From Selaginella moellendorffii (lineage: Eukaryota; Streptophyta; Lycopodiopsida; Selaginellales; Selaginellaceae): a stretch of DNA of 45,000 nt. Below the pieces are notes generated by a model, which did not search any database, was not told the DNA's origin, and saw only the letters and a list, made by a program, of their open reading frames with translations. The first letter of the stretch is position 1; each line of letters begins with the position of its first letter. This document shows positions 10,272 to 21,331 of the stretch, piece after piece. Where the stretch lies: the NCBI RefSeq assembly GCF_000143415.4, contig NW_003314320.1, positions 881,231-926,230 of the forward strand, written 5' to 3'. The position numbers were made by a program, and so were the translations under genes.

Positions 10272-10801
10272 ATGAATTCATCGGATTGTTATAACAAATT
10301 GCGAGGTGATGGCATGAGGCGATACGCCATTTGAGAGTGGTAGCCATTCCTATATGAGGTGAGTGAAGTATTTATTAGAAATACCTCATTCAATTGTGCA
10401 CTTCTAAGTCTTGGTCCACTTAGTACTGTTTGCATGTTTTTATTTTAATTCTTTCTCTAAAATGTTATTTAGCATGTGGCTTCATGCCATTGCTCTCCAC
10501 AATCATGCATTGAATTTCTATCCTTGCATAATACTTCTCCATATATATAGCATGTGCGCACATGTGATATGGTTCATTAGGCCTGATATAGTGTGTGAGG
10601 TAAAACAAAGATGATGTGACATATGCATTTACCAATCACACGTGCATAAATCTAATAATATGGCGTGTGGCCCATATTAATGGCACATAAACCCATATTG
10701 TGGGCTTACGTGCTTTATGTACCATCATTCCCTTGCAGCGTGTGTGTTGGTTTCCTTTTATAACACAACGAACTCCATATTTTAGGGTGAAGAGCGTTCT
10801 C

Positions 10802-11059
10802 ATGGCAAGCACAAAATCTGTAAGTGAGGCAGAAAAGGAGACGGAGAAGGAGATAGGTGAAGATGTAGAATATATAAGTCTTCCAAACTCCCCATACTAT
10901 ACTCCAGGTGATCATTTTTCTGAACAAACGGCAACATTAACAACTATCGAGAACGCCCCAGTAACGTCAGAGACAACAATCCAAAGCAAAACAACTAACC
11001 CGGAGAAGGATGATAGTACCGCTGAGAGTACCAAAAAGGAGGTGTCCACTAGCGCTTAG
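10802..11059 (+). CDS. Gene S, copy A: small Ser/Thr/Glu-rich protein, unknown function
   Basis: 85 residues, hydrophilic, with a Glu/Lys-rich start, a central Tyr/Pro patch (LPNSPYYTP) and a Thr/Ser-rich end. No known domain. It is open in both giant copies (B: 36333-36590) with only a few amino-acid changes, unlike P and M, which is mild evidence that it is coding. A frame continues upstream to 10700, so it may instead be an exon of a longer transcript. TTTTAG just before it could be an acceptor. It is flanked by an inverted 20-bp repeat (10252-10271 and 11513-11532). Confidence 0.5.
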   Translation: MASTKSVSEAEKETEKEIGEDVEYISLPNSPYYTPGDHFSEQTATLTTIENAPVTSETTIQSKTTNPEKDDSTAESTKKEVSTSA

Positions 11060-11695
11060 GCTTATAATGGCGTGTGCCCTCATGCCATTTACTTGATCAC
11101 CAAATACCTTTTTCCCTTTGCACTAGTATATCTTAATACCGGTCTGAGAAATAGAATGGCATGTGCCCTCAGGCCTTTTACTAAATCACCTTTGAAAGAA
11201 ATGCAAGCCTCTATGTCGTAAAAAAAAGGTACTAGAGAAATTCCTTAATAATATGAATGTTATTTAGTTTCATGAAAATACACTAAGGGTCAAATGAGTT
11301 AAATGACTTCTCCAGACTAGCAATGCCTCTTGCTACACCTTCACAATTAGATTCGTTAGAAAAAGATAACATTGAATAATATCTAAATGTTCTCACCATT
11401 AAGTTATATGTTTGGCTAATAGGAATGATGTTCATCTTGGAAAGCTCACCACACGCTCAATGAACAAACAAATAGTGTGTGCGCGCATGCCATCGCTCTT
11501 CTTTAGCTTCAGATTCGGCTTGTTCACCTTGACAATGAGATTTATTATACAACTAGATGGACTCAGTCTGGACATAAGGTCACCGCGCTAGTCACCATGC
11601 CCCAGATATGTCTAGCCCCTGGACAAAAAACATATAATTTCACGTCATTTTCAAATACTTGAAAATTTGTACCTAGTCCCATTTTACTGAATAAA
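11060..11695. other. AT-rich right arm of giant element A, no gene seen
   Basis: Non-coding stretch between gene S and the right inverted repeat. It holds one good and several decayed palindromes and the right arm of the inverted repeat around S. Copy B 36591-37226 is nearly identical. Confidence 0.6.
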
Positions 11696-11719
11696 TCCCA
11701 CTTTAATGAAATAGAGCAT
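11696..11719 (-). repeat. Right terminal inverted repeat of giant element A
   Basis: Matches B's right terminus at 22 of 24 positions; the two differences are AACG to AATG and GCTT to GCAT. LTR X sequence resumes directly after it. Confidence 0.8.
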
Positions 11720-12328
11720 TTTGGGACAATATTTTGGAACACCATGGCCTTACGCGAGCCACCTGGGTACTCTCCCCGCCTTCCGCCCTTGGGTGCTCTA
11801 GCCATGGGCTTAGAGCGAGGTTCCGTTGAGCCACGCCTGATATCCAAGTAGGTAGTGCCACCCACACTTGGACTGGGAGCATTGGCCAGTCGATCTCCCA
11901 GGGGAACTAGAGCCGGCTCTTGAACACTTCACCAAGCTACCCCGGTTGTCGGTCCGTGTTCACTCTAGTCTTGGACTTCCCAATGGTCAGCTCATAACCC
12001 AACACTGGGTCTGGCCTTCCTGGGCCAAACTGGCCTTTCCTGGCCAAACTGGCTCCACTGGGCTCCAACCCCCACACTCTCCCTACTATACTTTTGGAAC
12101 CCCCCGCAGCCCCTCCGCCCCCCTGGGGGACGATCGCTTTGGGCTTTCACCCAACTGCCTGTATTAGTATTCGGACTCGGACTCGGGCTCGAACTCGGAC
12201 TCAGACTTGGTCTTGGTCCCGGTTTCAGACTCGGACTCGGACTTGGTCTCGGTCTCGGCCTCGGTCTCGGTTCCATCTCGCACTCCATCTCGGGTCCATC
12301 TTGGACTCCATCTCGGACTCCATCTCGG
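11720..12328 (-). repeat. LTR X, left copy, part 1
   Basis: Begins TTTGGGACAA directly after giant element A. About 96% identical by eye to 42357-42600 up to about 11965, then a segment missing from the right LTR that resembles Z's LTR (CTACTATACTTTTGGAACCC), then the CTCGGACTC array. Ends at the Y insertion. Confidence 0.75.
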
Positions 12329-12819
12329 TGTCAGGAATCCCCCAATTCTTGCCACATTCCTAACTCTCACCGGATTCCTGACCTGCAGACCACATTCCTA
12401 ACTCTTGAGACACTTCCCTATTCCTGACTCTCGAGACACTTCCCTATTCCTGACTCTCGAGACACTTCCCTATTCGTGACTCTCGAGACACTTCTCTATT
12501 CCTGACTCTCGAGACACTTCCCTATTCGTGACTCTCGAGACACTTCTCTATTCCTGACTCTCGAGACACTTCCCTATTCCTGACTCTCGAGCCACATTTC
12601 TGATGATGATGTGGCACCTCCTCGACCTCAGCTATATTTAGGCTATCCTCGATCCAAGAGTGGTGGAGCTTCATCAACCTATAGTATATATAGGTTAGCC
12701 TTGTTCCATTTCTCCACAATCTGAATCAACGCCAGTCTAAGGCTTCTTCTTTGTTTCCACTAGCTTTTCTCTTTGTCTTTTTGCATTTTCCAGTCTTGAT
12801 CTTGTCAGGGGTCTTGACA
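12329..12819 (+). repeat. Y 5' LTR (491 bp)
   Basis: TG...CA ends. Contains about seven copies of a 26-bp tandem repeat (CTGACTCTCGAGACACTTCC type, 12400-12590), a TATA box (12685-12692) and the self-priming donor segment (12715-12729). Confidence 0.9.
12685..12692 (+). promoter_or_regulatory. Y LTR TATA box
   Basis: TATATATA, 30 bp upstream of 12715. That is the position where transcription should start if the mRNA 5' end is the segment complementary to the primer site. Confidence 0.65.
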
Positions 12820-12821
12820 GT

Positions 12822-12836
12822 TTGATTCAGATTGTG
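12822..12836 (+). other. Y primer-binding site, complementary to Y's own mRNA start
   Basis: TTGATTCAGATTGTG, three bases after the LTR, is perfectly complementary to CACAATCTGAATCAA at 12715-12729 in the LTR. It is not the usual TGGTATCAGAGC tRNA-iMet site. This matches the self-priming arrangement known for Tf1/sushi-type elements. Confidence 0.75.
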
Positions 12837-13239
12837 TTTTTTCATTTTCTGATTTTCGTTTTGATTGTTTGATTACCTTTGCCTTTTTTTCCCCCTTTTT
12901 TCTTTCTTTTTGCCAATGGAGTCTCCAAGCCATCCTGATTTCTTTGCTGAAGTCCTTGCAAAAATCCAGTCTGAGAATACCGAGCTGAAGGCGACCCTTC
13001 TTCGCATGCAGTAGGAGCTTGCTTCACTTTCGGCTCAAGGATCCAGCAAAGTTCCTGAACCGAAGGTGAGCTTCCCGGCGAAATTTTTAGGCAAGCGTTC
13101 GGAGCTTCGCGGATTCCTGAACCAGATGGAGTTGATCTTCGCACTTCAACATCGGCGGTACCCTACTCCCGAGTCTCAAATCGGCGCGATTGGGACGTTG
13201 CTCGAAGGTGCAGCTTTGTCATGGTTTTCTCCTCTTCTG

Positions 13240-14387
13240 TGTAAGCCACAAATTTTTCCTTTCCAATTTGCCAGCTTACCTCGTCTATCCGTCCAACACT
13301 GCCTTGGCTTTTGCTAAGTTCCCTTGCCAAGGTTCTCGCCTATGGTACCAGCTCCTACTTGGTTTCAGCTACTCACTGCACGAGCAACGGAGAGTTAGCC
13401 ATCCTTCCACGGATTCCCAAATCACTCCCAATCCCCCTCCCCGGGTTAGACTGGACTTAAGGTTCGGCTACACTCCCCGCAAGCACAAGCAGCCAAGCAC
13501 ACCAAGCTTCCAGATTCCTAACATCCCTTGGTACCACAAGACTTGATCATGGGACCCTCTAAATCCCAAGTCTTGAGTGCAACACTTGCTTCGGGACGCC
13601 GGGGCGAAACACCGTGGCCTAACGGCCCAGTATGGGTACCCCTCGCCCCCCACATCCATCCCGAAGGAAGGCCCAAGCCCCTAGGAAGGGCGAGGACCAA
13701 TGAGCCGCATGGTACTCAAGTGGGGCACCACTCCACATGAGCCGGGAGCACCGCAATCGGTTTCCCTTTCGGGAGTGGGAGCTGCTCTTGAGCACTTCCT
13801 TGGATGGCCCCTCCGGCACCAGCCAAGTCCATGCTCACTCCCACCCAAGGCCCCTTAGTCCCAGTCCCAACCTCAAGTCGGTTTGGAAGCCCAACTGGAG
13901 AGTCCCTTCAAAACTGGTTCCTGGACCTCACTATCCCTACTATACTTTTGGAACCCCCTGCAGCCCCCCCCCCCTGGGGGACGCACGCTTTGGGCTTTCA
14001 CCCCTTGACCCGTATTAGTATTTGGACTTAGTCTCTGGCTCGATCTCGGATCCGATTTCGGATCCGACTTCGGATTCGGTCTCGGACTCGATCGCGGACT
14101 CGATCTCGGACCCGATCTCAGGCCCGACCTCGGACTCGACTTCGGACTCGGTCTCGGACCCAATTTCGGATCTCGGACTCCGTCTCGAACTCGGTCTCGA
14201 ACTCGGACTCGAACTCGGTCCCCGAGTCGGTCTTGGACTCGATTCCGGACTCTATCTCGAACTCGGTCCTAGAGTCGGTCTTGGACTCGATCTTTGACTT
14301 GGTCCCATCCGATGAACTCTTTGTCATTTTGGTCATGCTTTCGGGGTTCCCTTAGCCTACGACAACTCGGCGAGTTGGTTCCTTACA
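13240..14387 (-). repeat. Z 3' LTR (left copy, 1148 bp)
   Basis: On the element strand it starts TGTAAGGAACC and ends GGCTTACA. It includes a TCGGACTC-type short tandem array (14036-14300) and a run of C at about 13966-13974. Confidence 0.95.
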
Positions 14388-14400
14388 ACTCCACCACCCA
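14388..14400 (-). other. Z polypurine tract
   Basis: GGGTGGTGGAG on the element strand, directly before the 3' LTR. Element X has a very similar tract at 38255-38266. Confidence 0.7.
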
Positions 14401-14791
14401 TAGAAGAAGTTCGATGCCCACATCGAACGTCTCTTTTTTATCCTACGACTTGTTGACCATGTCTCCGGGGGCATCCCCCCACTTAGCGGTGTGCCTAAGT
14501 TAGCCTCCCCGGCCAAGAGCTCATGACAACGGAATATAGGTGTCCCTATACTCCACCCCTCACCACGCCCTAGTATGGGGTCGGGACTTGAACCCAGCCT
14601 TGCTTTACTAGGGGGTTGGGACTCAAACCCAACCTCCGTAGAATACGTCTACGGATTCGACATCCCCGCAGGGAGTCGGGCGTAGCTCCCTACGCCTGGT
14701 CGACCTAGCTAACCCATGCTAATTAGCTCACCTTTGGCGCGCCTTCGGGTCCCAACATATGCCACTTGCTCAACTTTGCAAATTGATATTT
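14401..14791 (-). other. Z 3' non-coding module shared with X
   Basis: Between pol and the PPT. The stretch 14460-14740 resembles X at 39468-39885 (GGGGGCATCCC, CACTTGGCGGTGTGCC, CACCACGCCCTAGT, and repeated GGGACTCGAACCC-like motifs). No ORF. Confidence 0.6.
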
Positions 14792-17700
14792 TTAATTGAA
14801 CTTTGCATAAGTACATAGAGTTCTGCCTTGCAGAAATTCCTCCACTAGATCTCGCGCGTTCGCTAGGTTCTCCTCCGGTTCCCATGTTGCTTCGCAGTGT
14901 GGAAATCCTTTCCACTTCACATGGAACTCTCTCACCTCGCGTCCTTGTCGCTTGCTCTTGCGCGCATTGAGGATGGCCTCGACTTCGTATTCCTCTTCCC
15001 CTTGGATAACCTCAGGTAAAGGTCTTACTTGGTCTTTGCGAAGCGGATCCTCAAAGTACGGCTTGAGTAAGTTCACATGGAACACTGGGTGCATCTTCCC
15101 CATCTCTCGAGGAAGTCGGAGTCGGTAAGCCACTTTACCGATTCGTGCCTCAATCTCGTAAGGCCCCGCGAACCTGCTTAAGGAACTCAAGATCAATTCA
15201 TTTTACAGGAATACATGCATTTTTACCTTTGGGTCAACTTTCGGCTGATCCCACTTGGTAGCCTAAGGTTCTTGGTGTTCAGCCACACCTTCTCCCCAGC
15301 TTGGAACTCTACGTCCCGGCGCTTTAGGTTCGCGTACTTGGTTTGCCTTTGTTGAGCCCGTTCCAAGGAATCCCTCACTAGATTCCAAATGTTGAGTCTT
15401 TCCGCCGTGAATGCCTCCACTGTGGGTAACTCTCCATGATACTCGGCCACGCCGAGTTCCACAGGACCTTCAATAGCTCGCCCATTGATGACTTCCCATG
15501 GACTCACCCCGATACTCGAATGTGGTGAGTTGTTATAACACATTTCCGCAAGTCCCAAATGACTTACCCAATCGGTCTGGTCTCCCGAGACATAGCATCG
15601 CAAATAATCCTCCAGCTGCCTATTCACCCTTTCCGTTTGTCCGTCTGTCAAGAAGTGTTAGGACCACCAAACTTGACTTAATACCCCATACCTGTCTGTG
15701 GGTGATAGGCTGTGCTGAATTTCAACTTGGTGCGATACTGTTCCAGGAGGGTCCTCCAGAACCTACTAGTGAAGATCTTATCTCGATCTGAGATAATCTC
15801 CTCTGGCCTTCCCCGCACTCGAACCACTTGTTCGAAGAACAATTTCGCCACACCTTCCGCATCCACCTCTGTTGTGGTGGGTATGAAAGGTGCCATCTTC
15901 GAAAATCGGTCCACCACCACGAATATCGCATCGAACCCCTCGCTTGGGGGTAGTCCCGTGATGAAGTCCATCGTGAGACATTTCCACGGACGATCTGGAA
16001 TTGGGATGCTTTGCAACAAGCCCCCACTAGCCTTAGTCACGGCTTTGACCTGCTGACATGTTGGACATGTCTTTACATAGTCTTGGACGTCCTTAGCCAT
16101 ATCTGGCCAATGGTACTTCCTCTTGAGTAAGCCCATCGTCTTGGGCACTCCGCCGTGTCCCGCAAGAGGTCCGTCATGACACTCTTCTAAGGCTACCTTC
16201 CTTAGTCCACCTTCTGGAACATACACCCTCGTTTGCTTGTAATAAATGAGTCCATTGCGTTCCGCATAGCCCGTTTTCTCTTCCGTTGGCGGCTCACCTC
16301 TCTGGTGAGCTTCCCGTGCCTCCAGATTCCTCAACAACACTTCTTGTGCTAGACCATCGTTCTCATATGCTGTCCGCACCTCGTCCCAGAAGGTTGCTGT
16401 TGCGCTGGAGATCGCCAACCTCAAGCTCGCTTTTCGACTTAGCGCATCTGCCACGATGTTGCTCTTCCCAGGCTTGTACAGAATCTCGCAATCAAACTCG
16501 GCCAAGGCATTGGCCCACCGACCTTGTTTCCCTCTCAGGTCGGGTTGTGACAAGAAGTGTTTCGTTGCCACATTGTCCGTGTAAACCTTGAAGTGTCTCC
16601 CAAGGTAGTGTCGCCACTCCTTGAGCGCCTTGACCACCGCAAACAATTCCTTCTCGTGGGCAGGCCACTTCCGTTGAGCCTTGTCCAGCTTCTTCGAGAA
16701 GAACGCTACTGGATGGTTGTCTTGCTTCAAAACTGCGCCTAACGCAAAGTCCGAAGCATCCGTGTCTACCTCAAAGTCCTTACCAAAGTCCGGTAATGCC
16801 AACACCGGAGCCTTCCTCAACTTCCCTTTGAGGTGGACGAATGCCGCCTCGCATTCCGCTGTCCATACCATCTTCCCTTTTCCCGTTTGATCCGTTAAGG
16901 GCAGGGCTACTCTCGAATAGTGTCTGATAAACTTTCGATAGTAGTTGCATAGCCCCAAGAACGCCCTCAACTCATGTACATTCGATGGTCGCTCCCATTC
17001 CTGGATCGCTTGGACCTTCTCCGGGTCCACCTTGAGCCCATCCTGGCCCACCACATGCCCGAGAAACTTTACCTCTTGCTGAGCAAAGTCACATTTGCTC
17101 TCTTTAGCATACAGTTTATGTTCCCTTAGTTTCTCAAACACCTTCGCCAAGTGTTCGGCATGCTCCTCTAGCGTCTCGCTATAGATCAGGATGTCGTCAA
17201 TATAGACGACCACAAAGTGATCCAGATAGGGTACAAAGATGTGGTTCATCAACGCCGAAAACGTTGCCGGCGCATTGCACAGCCCAAAGGGCATCACCAA
17301 AAACTCAAAGCTCCCATACCTCGTTCGACAGGTTGTCTTCTCGACATCTTCCTCGGCTACCCTAATCTGGTAGTATCCTGACCTTAGGTCAATCCTCGAG
17401 AAGTATTTTGCCTTTCCCAACCTATCGAACAGGTCCTCAATCCTTGGCAACGGGTACTTGTTCTTCTTGGTATACTTGTTGAGCAACCGGTAATCTATGC
17501 ACATGCGCATAGATCCATCTTTCTTTTTCACAAATAATACCGGCGCCCCATACGGCGACTTGCTCAACCTAACATACCCTTTGCCCACCAACTCCTCTAG
17601 TTGGCACTTGAGCTCCTTGAGTTCTTTTTCGTTCAAACGATAGGGGGGACGAACCACCGCCTCAGCGCCCTCGACAAGCTCAATCTTATGTTCTATCGGT

Positions 17701-19565
17701 CGTGCGGGGGGCAACCCCGCCGGTAGCTCCTCCGGCATGGTATCCTGGAATTGGTCCAACACTCGCTGGATCACTAAAGGCACTTCTTCCGTTCTTGTCT
17801 TTTTGTCACTCTTCACCGAGAGTAAGCACAAAAAGGCTGCCTTAGTTCCTTTAGTGAGTTGTCCTCTCGTGGACACCAGGTTCAAGCATGACTCTTTGGC
17901 CTTGCTTTGCCCTACCTTTAGATCCTGGGCCTCCACCCTAGATCTTCTTCCTTGGGCATTCGCCAATACCACAAGGTTCCTACCTTGTCCATGCAGGGCT
18001 ACCACGAACCGATTAAACCAATCCATTCCGAAGATCACGTCAAATCCCGCCATATCCAAGACGGTGAAATCCATGTCCACTTTCCATGTCCCCACTTCGA
18101 CTCTCGCTTGTCGAAGTACCTCATCGGTGCTTTGGCTACCCTGAACAAACTCTATAGTCCTTGGTTCGCCTAGCCGCTGCACCGTTAGTCCGGCTTGCCG
18201 GACTATGTCTGCAGCCACAAAATTATCCGAAGCACCCGTGTCAATAAGGATCTTAACAAAGCTACCTCCGAGCTTCCCTCGGAGGGCTAGTAGATGTCGC
18301 GAACGACTCTCTACCAAAGTTGCTCGTGTAATGAGTAACTTTGAGTTAGGGACTGGATCACATACCTCAGTTTGGACTTCACCCCACTTGATGGCCATAT
18401 TGGCTCTGGCCTTCTTCGGGTAGGGACATTCCCTCGAGAAGTGTCCCGCTTCGCCGCAGTTGTAGCATACGTTGTTTCCCACGCTGCTATACGACTTGAC
18501 CTTCTTATCCGTGGGTTTGTCCTTTTTCGCTTGACTCCCCCACGTACTCGCTCGCTGGCCACCGGATTTGCCTTTCCGGAACCCCGAGGACTCATTCTTA
18601 GAGAAACTCCTTTTGAATTTCCCCTTGCTATACGTTCCCCTTGGTTTGGCCCCTTTGCTAAATGTGGATCCCGACCCCGTCGTGTTCCCCTTTCGCAGGT
18701 TATCGTTGAAATGCACCTTGATGGCCGCATCCAACGCTTCCTTGTAGTTGGTCGGGTTCCACCTCATCACCTCGCCGCGAGCCCAGGTTTGCAAACCTGA
18801 TATGAAGGCATGGAACGCATCCATATCCCCCATGTCCGTGACAAGTATCCTCTTTGCCATGAACCCATTCACATATTCCTGGATGGTTCCTGTCTGTTTC
18901 AGCCTACTCAGTTCATCCCTCAGATGCAGAGTGGCATTCGGAGGAACATATGTTGCGCGGATCCTCGCCTTCATCATGTCCCAAGTGACCACCGGTCCTT
19001 CGTTGGCCTCCGTTGTTCTCCACCAAGACTTGGCATTATCTGCCAAGTATGGTTTTGCACATGGGACCTTCTCCGAGCTTGGTAACCGCAACGCTCGGAA
19101 GTAGTCCTCCATATCGTAAAACCAATCCTCCACCACCTTATAGTCATTCACTCCCTTGAAGACCGGTGGGGGCTTTGGTTTGTACTTGGGAACTGCCTGA
19201 GGGACTGATTCCACTTCGGTCTGTTCGACCTTGTCTGGTTTTGCCTCAGTCCCGGCCGAAAGATCCGCACCTTCTGCGCTGCCAGCATCCGCAGTCTTTT
19301 TCTTTTTCTTCCGCCTCTCGTCACGCTTTAGCTTGTGTACGAGAGTTTCCAGCAGGGCATTGGTCTGTGCCAACTGTCCTTCTAGCACGTCCAATCGAGC
19401 CTTGGACGACCGAACCTCGCCACCGGACTCCTGTTTGGAAGTTTCCTCACTGGAGTCCTCCTCATGCAAGGATTCCTCATCCATAGCCTCTTGTTCGACC
19501 CGAGGCTCCAGCTCCGGCGGAGGTTCCGTCTCCGCCTGGGTTCGCTTACGCCCTGCCCTTGCCAT
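14792..19565 (-). CDS. Z gag-pol polyprotein with two putative mini-introns
   Basis: ATG at 19565. Exons 19565-15692, 15644-15227 and 15173-14792 sum to 4674 nt, or 1558 codons. Parts: acidic/coiled N-terminus, capsid (about residues 125-290), zinc knuckle [14 protein letters not shown] (367-380), protease DTGASDNF (442 on), RT with YIDD, RNase [14 protein letters not shown], integrase HHCC finger and D,D,E core ([21 protein letters not shown]), and a C-terminal chromodomain ([21 protein letters not shown]). Without splicing the frame stops just after HPQT. Apart from these two segments the frame is undamaged, consistent with a recently active copy. The minus-strand distance from ATG to the LTR is only 59 bp. 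Confidence 0.9.
15174..15226 (-). other. Putative 53-nt intron in Z, between integrase and chromodomain
   Basis: GTAAAA...AAGCAG on the element strand with AGGT at both exon junctions. Removal restores the expected KLTQR-FAGPY continuity. Confidence 0.75.
15645..15691 (-). other. Putative 47-nt intron in Z integrase
   Basis: GT...AG on the element strand, with a CTAAC branch-point-like motif 17 nt before the end. It splits the conserved HPQT-D-GQ integrase motif and its removal restores the reading frame exactly. The five bases GACAG are repeated at both edges. Confidence 0.75.
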
Positions 19566-19608
19566 CTCCCAGCAATCCGCCTCTATCCTTCGCTAGAACT
19601 GAGATAAA

Positions 19609-19621
19609 GGCTCCGATACCA
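19609..19621 (-). other. Z primer-binding site (tRNA-iMet type)
   Basis: TGGTATCGGAGCC three bases inside the 5' LTR. One mismatch from the usual plant TGGTATCAGAGC site. Confidence 0.85.
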
Positions 19622-19624
19622 AAT

Positions 19625-20772
19625 TGTAAGCCACAAATTTTTCCTTTCCAATTTGCCAGCTTACCTCGTCTATCCGTCCAACACTGCCTTGGCTTTTGCT
19701 AAGTTCCCTTGCCAAGGTTCTCGCCTATGGTACCAGCTCCTACTTGGTTTCAGCTACTCACTGCACGAGCAACGGAGAGTTAGCCATCCTTCCACGGATT
19801 CCCAAATCACTCCCAATCCCCCTCCCCGGGTTAGACTGGACTTAAGGTTCGGCTACACTCCCCGCAAGCACAAGCAGCCAAGCACACCAAGCTTCCAGAT
19901 TCCTAACATCCCTTGGTACCACAAGACTTGATCATGGGACCCTCTAAATCCCAAGTCTTGAGTGCAACACTTGCTTCGGGACGCCGGGGCGAAACACCGT
20001 GGCCTAACGGCCCGGTATGGGTACCCCTCGCCCCCCACATCCATCCCGAAGGAAGGCCCAAGCCCCTAGGAAGGGTGAGGACCAATGAGCCGCATGGTAC
20101 TCAAGTGGGGCACCACTCCACATGAGCCGGGAGCACCGCAATCGGTTTCCCTTTCGGGAGTGGGAGCTGCTCTTGAGCACTTCCTTGGATGGCCCCTCCG
20201 GCACCAGCCAAGTCCATGCTCACTCCCACCCAAGGCCCCTTAGTCCCAGTCCCAACCTCAAGTCGGTTTGGAAGCCCAACTGGAGAGTCCCTTCAAAACT
20301 GGTTCCTGGACCTCACTATCCCTACTATACTTTTGGAACCCCCTGCAGCCCCCCCCCCCTGGGGGACGCACGCTTTGGGCTTTCACCCCTTGACCCGTAT
20401 TAGTATTTGGACTTAGTCTCTGGCTCGATCTCGGATCCGATTTCGGATCCGACTTCGGATTCGGTCTCGGACTCGATCGCGGACTCGATCTCGGACCCGA
20501 TCTCAGGCCCGACCTCGGACTCGACTTCGGACTCGGTCTCGGACCCAATTTCGGATCTCGGACTCCGTCTCGAACTCGGTCTCGAACTCGGACTCGAACT
20601 CGGTCCCCGAGTCGGTCTTGGACTCGATTCCGGACTCTATCTCGAACTCGGTCCTAGAGTCGGTCTTGGACTCGATCTTTGACTTGGTCCCATCCGATGA
20701 ACTCTTTGTCATTTTGGTCATGCTTTCGGGGTTCCCTTAGCCTACGACAACTCGGCGAGTTGGTTCCTTACA
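19625..20772 (-). repeat. Z 5' LTR (right copy, 1148 bp)
   Basis: Same length and nearly identical to 13240-14387, with a constant offset of 6385 bp. Confidence 0.95.
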
Positions 20773-21331
20773 TTCTGGAGAAGAGCATGAAAGGGGTCGT
20801 GGTTCCAAAGCTGATGGATCTTCAATTGTTCAAAGAGAAGCTCAAAGCATGTTTTGGCGAGACGGATCGGGTTCGGGCTGCTACCACAAAGATGAGACGT
20901 CTCTCTCAGGGGTCTCGTCCTGCCTCGATCTATGCTGCAGAGTTCTAACTCCTTGCTTTGGACACTCAGTGGGATGAGCAGGCCCTGATTGACCAATTTC
21001 GTTTCGGCCTCAACAACGGTGTCAAGGATTTGTTGCTCACCATGGAGGATCCCAAGGACCTGTTGGATGCCATCAACAAAGCTGTTCGATGTGACAATCG
21101 TCTCTTTGAACATCGTCAGGAAAGTCGCCGTGCCGTTGTTTTTCCATCCCAGACTCAGGAATCCCAGCTTGAGTCTTCAGGGCATACTCCTGAACCTACT
21201 GCTCCGGTTCCGATGGATATTTTTTGTACTCCCCGACTCATTAGAGGGAAGTTGAGTCCTGCTGAGAAGCAACGTCGAATATCTCATAATCTTTGCCTCT
21301 ATTGTGCTGATCCTAATCACAAAGCAGCTGT

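Larger units (their letters stand above)
10163..11088. repeat. Palindromes around the 3' end of P and gene S, copy A
   Basis: Copies at 10163-10184 (its first base is the last base of the P stop codon), 10309-10330, 10469-10490 and 11067-11088. Weaker ones lie near 10550, 10661, 11156 and 11476. Copy B equivalents are 35694-35715, 35840-35861, 36000-36021 and 36598-36619. Confidence 0.8.
1..11719. mobile_element. Giant DNA transposon, copy A (left end outside window)
   Basis: From about position 24 the sequence matches copy B (25179-37250) almost continuously, and it stops at 11719 with a close match to B's right terminal inverted repeat. The next bases (from 11720) continue LTR X exactly as its other LTR does at 42357, so A is inserted in LTR X. 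Compared with B, copy A keeps a 1166-bp segment (2413-3578) and roughly 350 bp around 4770-5125 that B has lost. About 2 kb of left end, equivalent to 25179-27170, lies outside the window. It carries gene M (minus), gene P (plus) and gene S (plus). M and P have premature stops, so A looks non-autonomous now. Confidence 0.85.
13240..20772 (-). mobile_element. Z: young Ty3/gypsy chromovirus (minus strand)
   Basis: Two 1148-bp LTRs differ at only two positions that I could find (near 13629 and 13710 in the left copy), so insertion was recent. 5-bp target duplication TTCTG at 13235-13239 and 20773-20777. A tRNA-iMet PBS and a purine-rich PPT are present. The single long gag-pol frame is interrupted only by two GT-AG segments that look like introns. 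Confidence 0.95.

Noticed and set aside
807-11088. CRISPR array or bacterial REP-type repeats
   Set aside because: Palindromes are irregularly spaced, lie in introns and exons, and the context is eukaryotic retrotransposons.
1-11719. Maverick/Polinton-type giant element
   Set aside because: No protein-primed DNA polymerase, retroviral-type integrase, capsid or ATPase motifs seen; 24-bp ends and a 4-bp duplication do not fit.
12170-14330. Repetitive ORFs rich in Ser/Asp/Thr or Glu/Ser (also 20407-20721, 37517-38157, 42505-43204)
   Set aside because: They are translations of the CTCGGACTC arrays in every frame; no independent sign of coding.
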